A stretch of DNA of 64,000 nucleotides from Marinobacter sp. JH2 (GTDB lineage: Bacteria; Pseudomonadota; Gammaproteobacteria; Pseudomonadales; Oleiphilaceae). Of the stretch, positions 29,238 to 38,426 are shown in pieces. A program made the position numbers and the translations under genes. The stretch covers positions 2,604,001-2,668,000 of the forward strand of contig NZ_CP037934.1 in NCBI RefSeq assembly GCF_004353225.1, in the 5' to 3' direction. The notes under the pieces were generated by a model. That model was not told the DNA's origin. It did not search any database and saw nothing but the letters and a program-made list of their open reading frames with translations. Each line of letters opens with the position of its first letter. The stretch's first letter is position 1.

Positions 29238-29300
29238 TACATCTGCATCACTTCGGAACAGAAAACAAGCAATATGTTGTTTTTATTATTATTTTTTGCG

Positions 29301-29317
29301 TTGGCATACCTAATGCT
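29301..29317 (+). promoter_or_regulatory. Sigma-54 promoter of glnK-amtB
   Basis: TTGGCATACCTAATGCT has GG (29303-29304) and GC (29315-29316) separated by ten bases, the invariant -24/-12 spacing of sigma-54 promoters. It is about 100 bp upstream of the glnK ATG and fits nitrogen-limited expression. Confidence 0.8.
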
Positions 29318-29390
29318 AAACCTTGTACACGATCCGCACAATTGATGTGCGAGGTGGCAGCATCCCGAACTCAACCACAAAGACAGTTGA

Positions 29391-29753
<363 letters not shown>

Positions 29754-29827
29754 TACCGGCCTGATCCCCGGATCCAGCCAACGCAAAAAAACTAAATATC
29801 TGACAGGCCTTGTGCGGAGGGCTTCCT

Positions 29828-31099
29828 ATGGAAAGCAATGTCTTTCACCTGCAGTATGCTATAGATACTTTTTATTTTGTTATATGCGGCGCATTAGTCA
29901 TGTGGATGGCCGCCGGTTTCGCCATGCTCGAAGCCGGTTTGGTGCGCTCTAAAAACACCACTGAAATTCTTACCAAAAACGTTGCCTTGTTTGCGATTGC
30001 CAGCACCATGTACATGGTCTGCGGCTACGCCATCATGTATGGCGGAAACCTGTTCCTTGCTGGTATTGGCGATGTCGATGTCGATGCCGTGCTGGGTGAT
30101 TTCGCCAGCCGTGAAGACGGCTTTGAAGGCGGCTCGATCTACTCTGGTGCCTCCGACTTTTTCTTCCAGGTGGTCTTTGTTGCCACGGCGATGTCGATCG
30201 TCTCCGGCGCCGTTGCTGAGCGCATGAAGCTTTGGGCCTTCCTGGCCTTTGCAGTAGTCATGACCGGCGTCATCTACCCGATGGAAGGTGCGTGGACATG
30301 GGGTGGCAAAGACGTATTTGGACTGTATAACCTGGGCGACCTTGGTTTCAGTGACTTTGCCGGCTCAGGCATCGTACACATGGCCGGCGCTGCCGCTGCT
30401 CTGGCTGGCGTGTTGTTGCTGGGCGCTCGTAAAGGCAAATATGGCCCCAACGGCGAGATCCGCGCGATTCCAGGTGCCAACATGCCGCTAGCGGCGCTGG
30501 GAACCTTGATTCTGTGGATGGGCTGGTTCGGCTTTAACGGTGGCTCTGTACTGAAGCTTGGCGACATTGCCAGTGCCAACTCGGTCGCCATGGTGTTTCT
30601 GAACACCAACGCTGCGGCAGCCGGTGGCGCCATCACAGCTTTGGCGGTTGCCCGCTTGATGTTCGGTAAGGCCGATCTAACTATGCTGTTGAACGGTGCC
30701 ATCGCCGGTCTGGTAGTCATCACCGCAGAACCGTCAACACCAAGTGCATTGACCGCTACCCTCTGGGGAGCTCTGGGCGGTGGCCTGGTAGTGCTGAGCA
30801 TTGTCGCGCTCGATAAGCTGCGCATTGATGATCCCGTTGGTGCCATCTCTGCTCACGGCGTGTGTGGTTTCCTCGGCCTGATGCTGGTACCAGTTACCAA
30901 TGGTGACTCGAGCTTCAGCGGACAGCTGATTGGCGCCCTGACCATATTCGTGTGGGTGTTCATCGCCAGCTTGATCGTCTGGGGCACGCTGAAAGCCGTA
31001 ATGGGTATTCGAGTCAGCGCTGAAGAAGAGTACGAAGGTGTCGATATTGCCGAGTGCGGCCTCGAAGCCTACCCTGAGTTTGGCAGCAACAAGCAGTAA
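29828..31099 (+). CDS. amtB: Ammonium transporter
   Basis: This 423-aa inner-membrane protein of the Amt/Rh family has 11 predicted helices and forms trimers gated by GlnK. The twin pore histidines are in SGIVHMAGAAAALAG and ISAHGVCGFLG. The N-terminal FVICGALVMWMAAGFAMLEAG is characteristic. The ATG at 29828 has GGAGGG seven bases upstream. The C-terminal cytoplasmic tail (VDIAECGLEAYPEF) that contacts GlnK is intact. It is co-transcribed with glnK and ends at a terminator. Confidence 0.96.
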   Translation: MESNVFHLQYAIDTFYFVICGALVMWMAAGFAMLEAGLVRSKNTTEILTKNVALFAIASTMYMVCGYAIMYGGNLFLAGIGDVDVDAVLGDFASREDGFEGGSIYSGASDFFFQVVFVATAMSIVSGAVAERMKLWAFLAFAVVMTGVIYPMEGAWTWGGKDVFGLYNLGDLGFSDFAGSGIVHMAGAAAALAGVLLLGARKGKYGPNGEIRAIPGANMPLAALGTLILWMGWFGFNGGSVLKLGDIASANSVAMVFLNTNAAAAGGAITALAVARLMFGKADLTMLLNGAIAGLVVITAEPSTPSALTATLWGALGGGLVVLSIVALDKLRIDDPVGAISAHGVCGFLGLMLVPVTNGDSSFSGQLIGALTIFVWVFIASLIVWGTLKAVMGIRVSAEEEYEGVDIAECGLEAYPEFGSNKQ

Positions 31100-31115
31100 T
31101 CCTGCCTGCTAGACC

Positions 31116-31144
31116 AAAAAAGGGCGCCCTCGGGCGCCCTTTTT
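31116..31144. terminator. Bidirectional terminator between amtB and speE
   Basis: The stem AAAAAGGGCGCCC / GGGCGCCCTTTTT has a two-base loop; the GGGCGCCC cores are themselves palindromic. The flanking genes are convergent. Confidence 0.92.
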
Positions 31145-31173
31145 AAGTTATCTAAACTACAACCCTACCCCAA

Positions 31174-32055
31174 TTAACCTTCTTCTGGTCGCACCTGATC
31201 TTCCAGCGCATCAATCATGAATTGCGGCATGGCCAGCGCACCGTGGTGAATACCTGAGTTGTAATAACGGGTGACGAACGGGCGATCGTTCACGTCTTCT
31301 TCACGAAAATATTTCAAAGGGTTGTCCTTACTGCCCATGGTGCAGCTCCACCAGCCTGTGGGGTATACCGGCTGAGGGAATGGCAGCGTTTGCACATGGC
31401 TAAAGCCAGCTTTGCGCATGTCGGTATGGATATCCTTGATGATCGATTCGGTGTGCAGCAGCGGTGACTCGCTTTGCTGAACCACAATACCACCATCCTT
31501 CAGCGCCACCATCGCGTCGCGATAGAAGTCCAGTGCAAACAAGCCCTCTGCCGGGCCGACAGGGTCGGTGCTATCGATAATCAGCAGGTCGATGCTGTTT
31601 GGCTCCACTTCCCGCATCCACTTTACGCCGTCGCCAAAGAAGAAATTCGCCCGTGGGTCGCCGTTGGCTTCGCATAATTCCGGGAAATATTTTTCAGACA
31701 TGCGGGTTACCCGCTCGTCGATTTCGACCTGCCAGGCTTCTTTTACGCCCGGGTGCTTTAAGACTTCTTTTAGAGTGCCACAGTCACCACCCCCGACAAT
31801 CACCACCTTCTTCGGGTCTTTATGGGTGAACAGCGCCGGGTGCGTCATCATCTCGTGGTACAGAAAATTATCCCGCGTGGTCAGCATGACACAGCCATCC
31901 AGCACCATCAGATTGCCGAAGGTCGCGGTTTCGTAGATCTCCAGCTTTTGGAACGGTGTCTGCTCTTCATGCAGTTTGTTCTTTACCTGCAAGGAAAAGG
32001 CCGTACCCTGATCCTGAAATATCTCGGTAAACCAGCCTTCATTCAATGCTGTCAT
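31174..32055 (-). CDS. speE: Spermidine synthase
   Basis: This 293-aa aminopropyltransferase makes spermidine from putrescine and decarboxylated SAM. The nucleotide-binding segment is VVIVGGGDCGTLKEVLKH, and the active site is LLIIDSTDPVGPAEGLF. The TPQAG-like GG/YPTGWWSC region is conserved. The ATG at 32055 follows GGAGAG; an upstream in-frame TTG overlaps that site. It is divergent from speA, so both polyamine genes share a 138-bp control region. Confidence 0.94.
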   Translation of the reverse strand: MTALNEGWFTEIFQDQGTAFSLQVKNKLHEEQTPFQKLEIYETATFGNLMVLDGCVMLTTRDNFLYHEMMTHPALFTHKDPKKVVIVGGGDCGTLKEVLKHPGVKEAWQVEIDERVTRMSEKYFPELCEANGDPRANFFFGDGVKWMREVEPNSIDLLIIDSTDPVGPAEGLFALDFYRDAMVALKDGGIVVQQSESPLLHTESIIKDIHTDMRKAGFSHVQTLPFPQPVYPTGWWSCTMGSKDNPLKYFREEDVNDRPFVTRYYNSGIHHGALAMPQFMIDALEDQVRPEEG

Positions 32056-32193
32056 ATCACTCTCCAACTGTATGCCGCTGCACCGCGCCCAGGCATCTCG
32101 AAAGAGGCGTATTGTAGGCGCAGCAGTCAGCTCCTACAATGCAGCCTTCAACGGTTTTCCCGCCGACCCGGGTTTCCTGACAGGATAGCAACA

Positions 32194-34104
32194 ATGGCAG
32201 ATTCTACCGCATCACCGGCTCACAAGGTTTACAACATCGCCCATTGGAGTGACGGCTATATATCCGTCAATACGGAAGGTGAGGTAGAGATCTGCCCAGA
32301 CCGGGGCCGGAGCGCGGCGCACATCAACTTGCCCAAGTTAGCGCGGTCCCTGACCGAAGCCGGCTTGGCTCTGCCAGTGCTGGTCCGATTCACCGACATT
32401 CTTCACGACCGGGTGAACAAACTCTGCGGTGCGTTCAATAAAGTGACCGGCGAGCAAGGCTACCAAGGCCGATACACGGCGGTGTATCCGATCAAGGTGA
32501 ACCAGCAGCGACGGGTCGTCGAAGAACTGGTGGCCGCCGAACCTGCAGCAACAAACAACCAAATTGGCTTGGAAGCTGGCAGCAAACCAGAGCTGCTGGC
32601 GGTATTGTCTCTCGCTCGTAAAAGTGGCTCGGTGATCGTGTGCAACGGTTACAAAGACCGTGAGTACATACGGCTGGCGCTGATCGGCCAGAAATTAGGC
32701 CATCAGGTCTTTATTGTTGTTGAGAAACAGTCTGAGCTACCGCTGATTCTGGACGAAGCAAAAAATCTCGGCGTCTCGCCGCTGATTGGTGTACGTGCTC
32801 GTTTAGCCACCATTGGCAAAGGCAACTGGCAAAATACCGGCGGTGAAAAATCAAAATTCGGGTTATCCGCCAGCCAGATACTGGAAGTCATCAAGACCTT
32901 AAAGAAAGCCGGCGCGCTGGACACCTTGCAGCTTCTGCATTTCCATTTGGGCTCACAAATTGCCAATATTCGGGACATTCAAACGGGCTTGAAAGAGTGC
33001 GCCCGATTTTACAGTGAGCTGCGCCACCTTGGTGCGCCCATCGGAACGGTTGATATTGGTGGCGGTCTGGGTGTGGACTACGAAGGCACGCGTTCGCGCA
33101 GCAGTTGCTCCATGAATTACACGGTCTTCGAATACGCTTACAACGTGGTGCACGTATTGCAGGCCGAATGTGATCGTTTGGGCTTACCGCACCCGGATCT
33201 GATCAGCGAATCCGGTCGGGCTTTGACCGCTCATCATTCGGTGCTGATCACCAACGTGATTGACCGGGAAATCCCCGTTCAGCACGATGTCTCTGAGCCA
33301 GCCATCACCGCACCCTCACCACTGCAGGATTTGTGGCGGGACCTTCACAGCCTTCAGGACGATCACTGCCCACGCTCGCTAGCAGAAATCTACCACGACG
33401 TGCTGTACGCCATGGCCGACGCGCACGCTCAATTCGCTCACGGACTGCTGTCTTTAACCGAGCGCGCTCAGGCAGAAACCTTGTACACCCGCTGCTGCCG
33501 ATTGATAAGAGCGCAGCTAGACAGCGCCAACCGGGCGCACCGTGAAATCATCGACGAATTGAACGAAAAACTGGCTGAAAAGCTGTTTGTGAACTTCTCG
33601 TTGTTCCAATCACTGCCGGATGTTTGGGGTATTGATCAAATCTTTCCGGTCATGCCGATCAACGGATTAAATCGGCCGTTAAACCGCCGTGCCGTAGTAC
33701 AGGATATTACCTGTGATTCAGACGGACGTATCGATCACTACGTAGACGGCCAAGGCATAGAAACCACTCTGCCTTTGCCCGAGCACAACCCTGACGAGCC
33801 TTTGCTTATCGGCTTTTTCATGACCGGTGCCTATCAGGAAATTCTCGGGGACATGCACAACCTGTTCGGCGACACACATTCGGTAGATGTGCGGCTGGAT
33901 GAACACGGCAACTACGTTATCAACGAGCCTATTACTGGCGACAGCGTGGCTAAGGTTTTGAGGTACGTTAATTTCGAGCCGGTCAGCATACTGAACACGT
34001 ACCGACGCAAATTCGAGGAAAGCAACCTCGAGCCGGAACTGCAGAAAAAACTGTTGGCAGAGTTGGAGGCCGGGCTTGACGGCTACACCTATCTGGAGGA
34101 GTAG
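32194..34104 (+). CDS. speA: Biosynthetic arginine decarboxylase
   Basis: This 636-aa PLP enzyme converts arginine to agmatine, the first step of putrescine synthesis. The PLP lysine is in YTAVYPIKVNQQRRVVEEL; the inhibitor-helix region, HFHLGSQIANIRDIQ, VDIGGGLGVDYEG and LISESGRALTAHHSVLI follow. Length equals that of pseudomonad SpeA. The ATG at 32194 (MADSTASPAHKVYNIAHW) is chosen over a long upstream extension that crosses the speE start region. AGGA lies ahead of it. No signal peptide is visible. Confidence 0.95.
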   Translation: MADSTASPAHKVYNIAHWSDGYISVNTEGEVEICPDRGRSAAHINLPKLARSLTEAGLALPVLVRFTDILHDRVNKLCGAFNKVTGEQGYQGRYTAVYPIKVNQQRRVVEELVAAEPAATNNQIGLEAGSKPELLAVLSLARKSGSVIVCNGYKDREYIRLALIGQKLGHQVFIVVEKQSELPLILDEAKNLGVSPLIGVRARLATIGKGNWQNTGGEKSKFGLSASQILEVIKTLKKAGALDTLQLLHFHLGSQIANIRDIQTGLKECARFYSELRHLGAPIGTVDIGGGLGVDYEGTRSRSSCSMNYTVFEYAYNVVHVLQAECDRLGLPHPDLISESGRALTAHHSVLITNVIDREIPVQHDVSEPAITAPSPLQDLWRDLHSLQDDHCPRSLAEIYHDVLYAMADAHAQFAHGLLSLTERAQAETLYTRCCRLIRAQLDSANRAHREIIDELNEKLAEKLFVNFSLFQSLPDVWGIDQIFPVMPINGLNRPLNRRAVVQDITCDSDGRIDHYVDGQGIETTLPLPEHNPDEPLLIGFFMTGAYQEILGDMHNLFGDTHSVDVRLDEHGNYVINEPITGDSVAKVLRYVNFEPVSILNTYRRKFEESNLEPELQKKLLAELEAGLDGYTYLEE

Positions 34105-34381
34105 GCTTATCCGGAAAGAGCTGCATGCAGGTTTCGCAATTGTTGCTCGCATTCGCGCCTCAGGCAACCGGATTCGCCAGCAAAATGGGTGAATCCAGAC
34201 AATTTTTGTAAAATCGCAGCTGGTTTACTTTCTCTTCGGCCCGCCAATCCTGAAAATCTTTGCGAACCCAACGATCCAGTTCACCACTTTAAGCGTAAAT
34301 CAATCACTGACAAAAACGTGGTGAGTGCATAGAATCATGACCGTAGCAAAATTAAATCAAGCGACAGTCAAGGAGCGTCCA

Positions 34382-34981
34382 GTGACGACACTGGGGCAGC
34401 AACCAGCAAAAGGCGAGGGCCGAAAAGACCCTTGGGGCGCTTTATTGGAGAAAGTGGGGCGGCATCAGGACAAAGCCGCCTATCACGCGCTGTTCGAACA
34501 CTTTGCACCACAAATTAAGTATTACGCCATCTCGAATGGCATCGCGAGTCATGCCGAAGAGCTCGTTCAAGAGGTTTTCGTTGCGATCTGGAGACGCTCC
34601 AGCCTATACGATTGGCGCAAGGCCGCTGCGTCCACCTGGATTTTCACCATTGCCCGTAACCAGCGCATCGACATGCTGCGCAAGATGCAGCGCCGAAGTG
34701 CAGAGATGACGATAGAAACGGAAGATCTCTGGCAGATTCCGGGAGAAAACGACGATGACCCGGTTACATCGTTGCACAGACTGACCTCAGAACGCCGGAT
34801 TCGCGAATCACTGAGCCAGCTGCCGATAGAACAAGTGACGGTCATTGCTAAAGTTTATATGGAGCATAAATCACATCAGACGGTAGCTGATGAACTGAAC
34901 TTGCCCTTGGGCACCGTTAAAAGCCGGGTTCGCTTGGCATTGAACAAATTGAAAGTGATTTTGCAGGACCAGCACGTATGA
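34382..34981 (+). CDS. ECF sigma factor paired with ChrR-type anti-sigma
   Basis: This 199-aa extracytoplasmic-function sigma factor has region 2 (FEHFAPQIKYYAISNG, EELVQEVFVAIWRRSSLYD, ASTWIFTIARNQRIDMLRK) and region 4 (LSQLPIEQVTVIAKVYMEHKSHQTVADELNLPLG-type helix-turn-helix, then TVKSRVRLALNKL). The pairing with a zinc cupin anti-sigma identifies the RpoE-ChrR (ECF11) type that answers singlet oxygen in Rhodobacter. I prefer the GTG at 34382, which has AAGGAG at good spacing; an ATG at 34337 would add 15 residues. The stop overlaps the next start (ATGA). I could not find a convincing autoregulatory promoter. Confidence 0.88.
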   Translation: MTTLGQQPAKGEGRKDPWGALLEKVGRHQDKAAYHALFEHFAPQIKYYAISNGIASHAEELVQEVFVAIWRRSSLYDWRKAAASTWIFTIARNQRIDMLRKMQRRSAEMTIETEDLWQIPGENDDDPVTSLHRLTSERRIRESLSQLPIEQVTVIAKVYMEHKSHQTVADELNLPLGTVKSRVRLALNKLKVILQDQHV

Positions 34982-35613
34982 CCCGACATCATCCAGACAG
35001 TCTAAGCCTGATGGAATACAGCGCCGGCAACCTGAGCGAACCTCATGCGCTTTGCATCCGTTTGCATCTGGATCAGTGCGGTCATTGCCGTAGTCGGGTT
35101 GATACCTTGAATAGCCTCGGGGCTGTCATGATGGAACAGCAACCGGATGTTTCTGTATCAGATACCAGTTTCGAGCAGTTATTGTCACGCATAGAAGAGG
35201 TACCAAATGCGCGACCGGCACAGGCTCAACCTCAGCGAAGTCCGCTTCAAAAGTTGCTCGGTGATGACATAAGCAACTTGCCCTGGAAACGGCAGTTGCG
35301 GGATGTCAGTGTGGTTGATATCACCGACAAATTTCCCGGTCAATCAGAACGGGTCATTCTCCAGAAGCTGGTAGCCGGCGGTAAAGCCCCGGCACACACC
35401 CATCGGGGCACGGAAACAACCCTTGTGCTTCAAGGTGCGTTTTCCGACGCGAAAGGTGTGTTTAATCAATGGGACTTTGTTGTACTGACCGATAAAGATG
35501 TTCACAAACCGGTCGCCATCGGTCACGAAGACTGCATAACACTTTCGATCCTGAGCGCACCCTTGAAACTGACCGGTCCTTTTGGCCGACTTCTGAACCC
35601 ATTTATTGGCTGA
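34978..35613 (+). CDS. ChrR-like zinc anti-sigma factor with cupin domain
   Basis: This 211-aa protein has an N-terminal zinc anti-sigma domain (residues 1-90) with the HxxxCxxC motif HLDQCGHC. A C-terminal cupin domain (about 105-205) carries the metal motif APAHTHRGTETTLVLQG. In Rhodobacter ChrR the N-domain binds RpoE and the cupin is needed for release on singlet oxygen. All visible ligands are kept, so the system should be functional. It is translationally coupled to the sigma gene by ATGA. A GC-rich hairpin follows. Confidence 0.88.
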   Translation: MTRHHPDSLSLMEYSAGNLSEPHALCIRLHLDQCGHCRSRVDTLNSLGAVMMEQQPDVSVSDTSFEQLLSRIEEVPNARPAQAQPQRSPLQKLLGDDISNLPWKRQLRDVSVVDITDKFPGQSERVILQKLVAGGKAPAHTHRGTETTLVLQGAFSDAKGVFNQWDFVVLTDKDVHKPVAIGHEDCITLSILSAPLKLTGPFGRLLNPFIG

Positions 35614-35620
35614 TACGACG

Positions 35621-35651
35621 GCCCGGCAGGCGGCGACGCCTGCCGGGCTTT
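35621..35651. terminator. Strong hairpin between anti-sigma and SDR genes
   Basis: A perfect 12-pair stem GCCCGGCAGGCG / CGCCTGCCGGGC with a GCGA loop is followed by only three T. It is likely to end both convergent transcripts; its right flank touches the stop of the SDR gene. Confidence 0.7.
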
Positions 35652-36388
35652 CACCATGGCAAATCCTGCCCGTTCCAGCTAATAAAGCGACCGTTATCTT
35701 CCTCCGACAATCTCGCTAAAACCCTATACAAATTCGTTGCCGTCGCATCAGGCTCATGAACCGTCAACTTTGCCAGCGATTGGCTAAACGGAGCGCTCAG
35801 ATTGGAACGAGTGGTGCCGGGGTGCAAGGCCACACAGGTAATCGGCGAATACCTCCGGGGCAACTCCACGGATAGATTCTTTACCATCATATTTAAAGCA
35901 GCCTTCGAACATCGGTAGGCATACCACCCGCCGAGCCGGTTATCCTCGATCGAGCCCACCTTCGCCGAAATGGCTGCAACACGGGCTAACCTTTTCCCCC
36001 GCAACCATGGTGCAAGGGCCTGGACCAACGAGCCAAAGCCAAGGCAATTCACCTGAAACGCCTGAATCATGCTGGCCTGGCTCATATCCTCTACGCGCTT
36101 TTCAGGAGCAACAGCGTCATCGTGCAGGAGCCCAGCGGCGTAGATCACCGATATTCCGCCGTTGGCAGATTCCAGTAGTTTTAGGGCGTCGGGGTATCGA
36201 ACCATGTCCAGAGGGAGCTCTGCCTGCCATTCAATCAAGTGCACGCCCGGATGCTCCCTAAGACGGGCATCCACGGCATCAATCTTTCTGGCCAGTCCAA
36301 TGAGCGGCTCGCTTGGCTGCTCGGCAAGAAACCGTTCTGCAAGCGCGCTGCCAATGGCACCCGAAACTCCGGCAATAACGACGGTCAT
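35651..36388 (-). CDS. Short-chain dehydrogenase/reductase
   Basis: This 245-aa classical SDR has the nucleotide-binding GVSGAIGSALA near residue 7, the NAG-equivalent YAAGLLHDD, the catalytic serine in VAAISAKVGS and the YxxxK motif in YAYRCSKAALN. It resembles the C-factor (CsgA-like) group of SDRs. GGAG precedes the ATG. It is convergent with the sigma/ChrR pair, and SDR genes are frequent neighbours and targets of ChrR-type systems, so regulation by that sigma factor is plausible but unproven. The substrate is unknown. Confidence 0.85.
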   Translation of the reverse strand: MTVVIAGVSGAIGSALAERFLAEQPSEPLIGLARKIDAVDARLREHPGVHLIEWQAELPLDMVRYPDALKLLESANGGISVIYAAGLLHDDAVAPEKRVEDMSQASMIQAFQVNCLGFGSLVQALAPWLRGKRLARVAAISAKVGSIEDNRLGGWYAYRCSKAALNMMVKNLSVELPRRYSPITCVALHPGTTRSNLSAPFSQSLAKLTVHEPDATATNLYRVLARLSEEDNGRFISWNGQDLPW

Positions 36389-36583
36389 CGTTCTGTCTCC
36401 CGAATAAATTGTGGTCGTATCTAAAGGTAATACGCACTCGGGCTCTCATCAGGTTGATTCTCGGTGAGCCAGTTTATTCAAACGCACGTATGAACCCACA
36501 GACAGCTTATTCGCGCTTGCAGTCATTAAAAGCGCAGTACCCACGGCAAACTGTGCCGATTTCGTAACGACAGGAGAATGTCC

Positions 36584-38359
36584 ATGCAATATCAGGCGCC
36601 TGCGAATGATCTTCGCTTTTTACTGTTTGATGTTTTGGGAGCAGACAAACTGCACGAACTCGACAAGTACGCGGATGCTACCCCCGACCTGATCTCAGCG
36701 GTGATCGAAGAGGCGGGCAAGCTGGCGAGTGAAGTCATCCAGCCCACCAATCAGACAGGCGACCGGCAAGGCTGCACCTACGACCCGAACACAAAAACCG
36801 TCAAAACACCGAATGGTTTCCAGCAAGCCTACACGGCGTTCGTGCAAGGTGGCTGGACAGCGCTTGATGCACCCATCGAATATGGCGGTCAGGGGTTGCC
36901 GCACACCTTGAAATTCGTTGTAGATGAAATGGTGTGTTCCACAAATTTATCACTCGGGATGTATCCCGGACTCACTCATGGCGCAATCAGCGCACTCTAC
37001 GCCCACGGTTCCGAGGCGTTGAAACAGTCCTATCTGGAAAAGCTGATCTCCGGCGAATGGACCGGCACCATGTGCCTGACCGAGCCCCAGTGCGGCACCG
37101 ACTTGGGCTTGATTCGCACAAAAGCTACTCCTAACGAAGACGGAAGCTACGCCATAGACGGCACGAAAATCTGGATCACCGGCGGTGAGCACGATCTGGT
37201 CGATAACATTGTGCACCTGGTGTTGGCGAAACTCCCCGGTGCGCCTGACAGTACCAAAGGCATTTCTTTGTTCGTGGTACCGAAAATGCTGCCGGAATCT
37301 GGCGAGCGCAACCCGGCCTTCTGCGGCGGTCTGGAACACAAAATGGGCATCAAGGGTTCTGCCACCTGCGTAATGAATTTTGAGGGTGCGAAAGGCTGGT
37401 TGGTGGGCGAGCCGAACAAAGGTATGAGCGCCATGTTCACGATGATGAACGAGGCGCGCCTGATGGTTGGTATGCAAGGGTTAGGTCTGGCTGAAATGGC
37501 GTATCAGGAAAGCCTCGCCTTCGCAAAAGAACGTCTGCAAAGCCGGTCTCTGAGCGGCGCAAAGAATCCCGCAGGCGCTGCAGACCCGATTATCGTGCAC
37601 CCAGATGTGCGCCGCATGCTGATGCGCCAAAAGGTCTTGAATGAGGGAATGCGCGCTTTGGCCTTGTTTACCGGCCTTCAACTGGACTTGTCGGTTGCCC
37701 ACGGCGATGCCCAAACTCGAGAAAATGCCGATGATCTCGTACAGCTGCTGACGCCTGTGGTGAAAGCCTTCCTGACCGATGAAGGCTACAACAACGCCAA
37801 CTGGGGCCAACAAGTATTGGGCGGTTCCGGATTCACTCAAGACTGGCCACTCGAGCAACTGGTGCGTGATGGCCGTATCGCCCGAATTTACGAAGGCACC
37901 AACGGCATTCAGGCAATGGACCTGGTGGGGCGGAAATTGTCACTTAAGGGGGGCCAACTGGTTCGCACCTTATTCTCGGAGCTCTCGGGCTACCTGAAAG
38001 ACAACCCGGACGCGCCCTACCGAAACGAACTCACACACGGGATCAAAAAGCTGGAAGAGGCTACCCTGTGGCTGGCCCAAAACGCGCCGAAAGATCCGGA
38101 GCAGGCGGGTGCCGCGGCAGCACCGTATCTACGGGTAATGGCGCTGACCGTGATTGGCTATCTTTGGTCACGCATGGCGGGCGTCGCGAATCGTCAACTC
38201 GAAGCCGGTGAAGGCAACCGGTCGTTACTGGAAAGCAAACAAATCTCGGCCCGCTACTACTTCGAAAAACTGATGTCTGAGATCGACTGGCTTCTAGCGG
38301 ATATCGTGTCAGGTAAAGACAGCTTAATGGCTTTCGAGGACGAACACTGGATGGGATAA
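36584..38359 (+). CDS. Acyl-CoA dehydrogenase with C-terminal extension
   Basis: This 591-aa flavoenzyme catalyses alpha,beta-dehydrogenation of acyl-CoA. It belongs to the long group (about 590-600 aa) related to DmdC and PA0506-type enzymes. The FAD/substrate motifs are GTMCLTEPQCGTDLGLIRTKA and YAIDGTKIWITGGEHD; the signature QVLGGSGFTQDWPLEQLVRDGRIARIYEGTN-type segment holds the catalytic glutamate (YEGTNGIQA). The ATG at 36584 has AGGAG seven bases upstream; the ATG two codons earlier is too close to it. It is monocistronic with a strong terminator. The chain-length preference cannot be read from sequence. Confidence 0.9.
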   Translation: MQYQAPANDLRFLLFDVLGADKLHELDKYADATPDLISAVIEEAGKLASEVIQPTNQTGDRQGCTYDPNTKTVKTPNGFQQAYTAFVQGGWTALDAPIEYGGQGLPHTLKFVVDEMVCSTNLSLGMYPGLTHGAISALYAHGSEALKQSYLEKLISGEWTGTMCLTEPQCGTDLGLIRTKATPNEDGSYAIDGTKIWITGGEHDLVDNIVHLVLAKLPGAPDSTKGISLFVVPKMLPESGERNPAFCGGLEHKMGIKGSATCVMNFEGAKGWLVGEPNKGMSAMFTMMNEARLMVGMQGLGLAEMAYQESLAFAKERLQSRSLSGAKNPAGAADPIIVHPDVRRMLMRQKVLNEGMRALALFTGLQLDLSVAHGDAQTRENADDLVQLLTPVVKAFLTDEGYNNANWGQQVLGGSGFTQDWPLEQLVRDGRIARIYEGTNGIQAMDLVGRKLSLKGGQLVRTLFSELSGYLKDNPDAPYRNELTHGIKKLEEATLWLAQNAPKDPEQAGAAAAPYLRVMALTVIGYLWSRMAGVANRQLEAGEGNRSLLESKQISARYYFEKLMSEIDWLLADIVSGKDSLMAFEDEHWMG

Positions 38360-38394
38360 AACGACAGATAACCGGTCGTTGGGCATCTTCGTTT

Positions 38395-38420
38395 AACCAC
38401 GCTTTTGCGTGGTTTTTTTT
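38395..38420 (+). terminator. Terminator after acyl-CoA dehydrogenase
   Basis: The stem AACCACGC / GCGTGGTT with a TTTT loop is followed by a run of T to 38420. Confidence 0.92.
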
Positions 38421-38426
38421 GGCCTG

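Noticed and set aside
34123..34209. A 28-codon frame downstream of speA
   Set aside because: Only a weak ribosome site, no terminator and no notable composition; much weaker support than the 30-codon gene at 47397.
34220..34336. A possible ECF (RpoE/ChrR-type) promoter upstream of the sigma gene
   Set aside because: GATCC and CGTAAA elements are present but the spacing (16) and -10 sequence do not fit the known consensus well.
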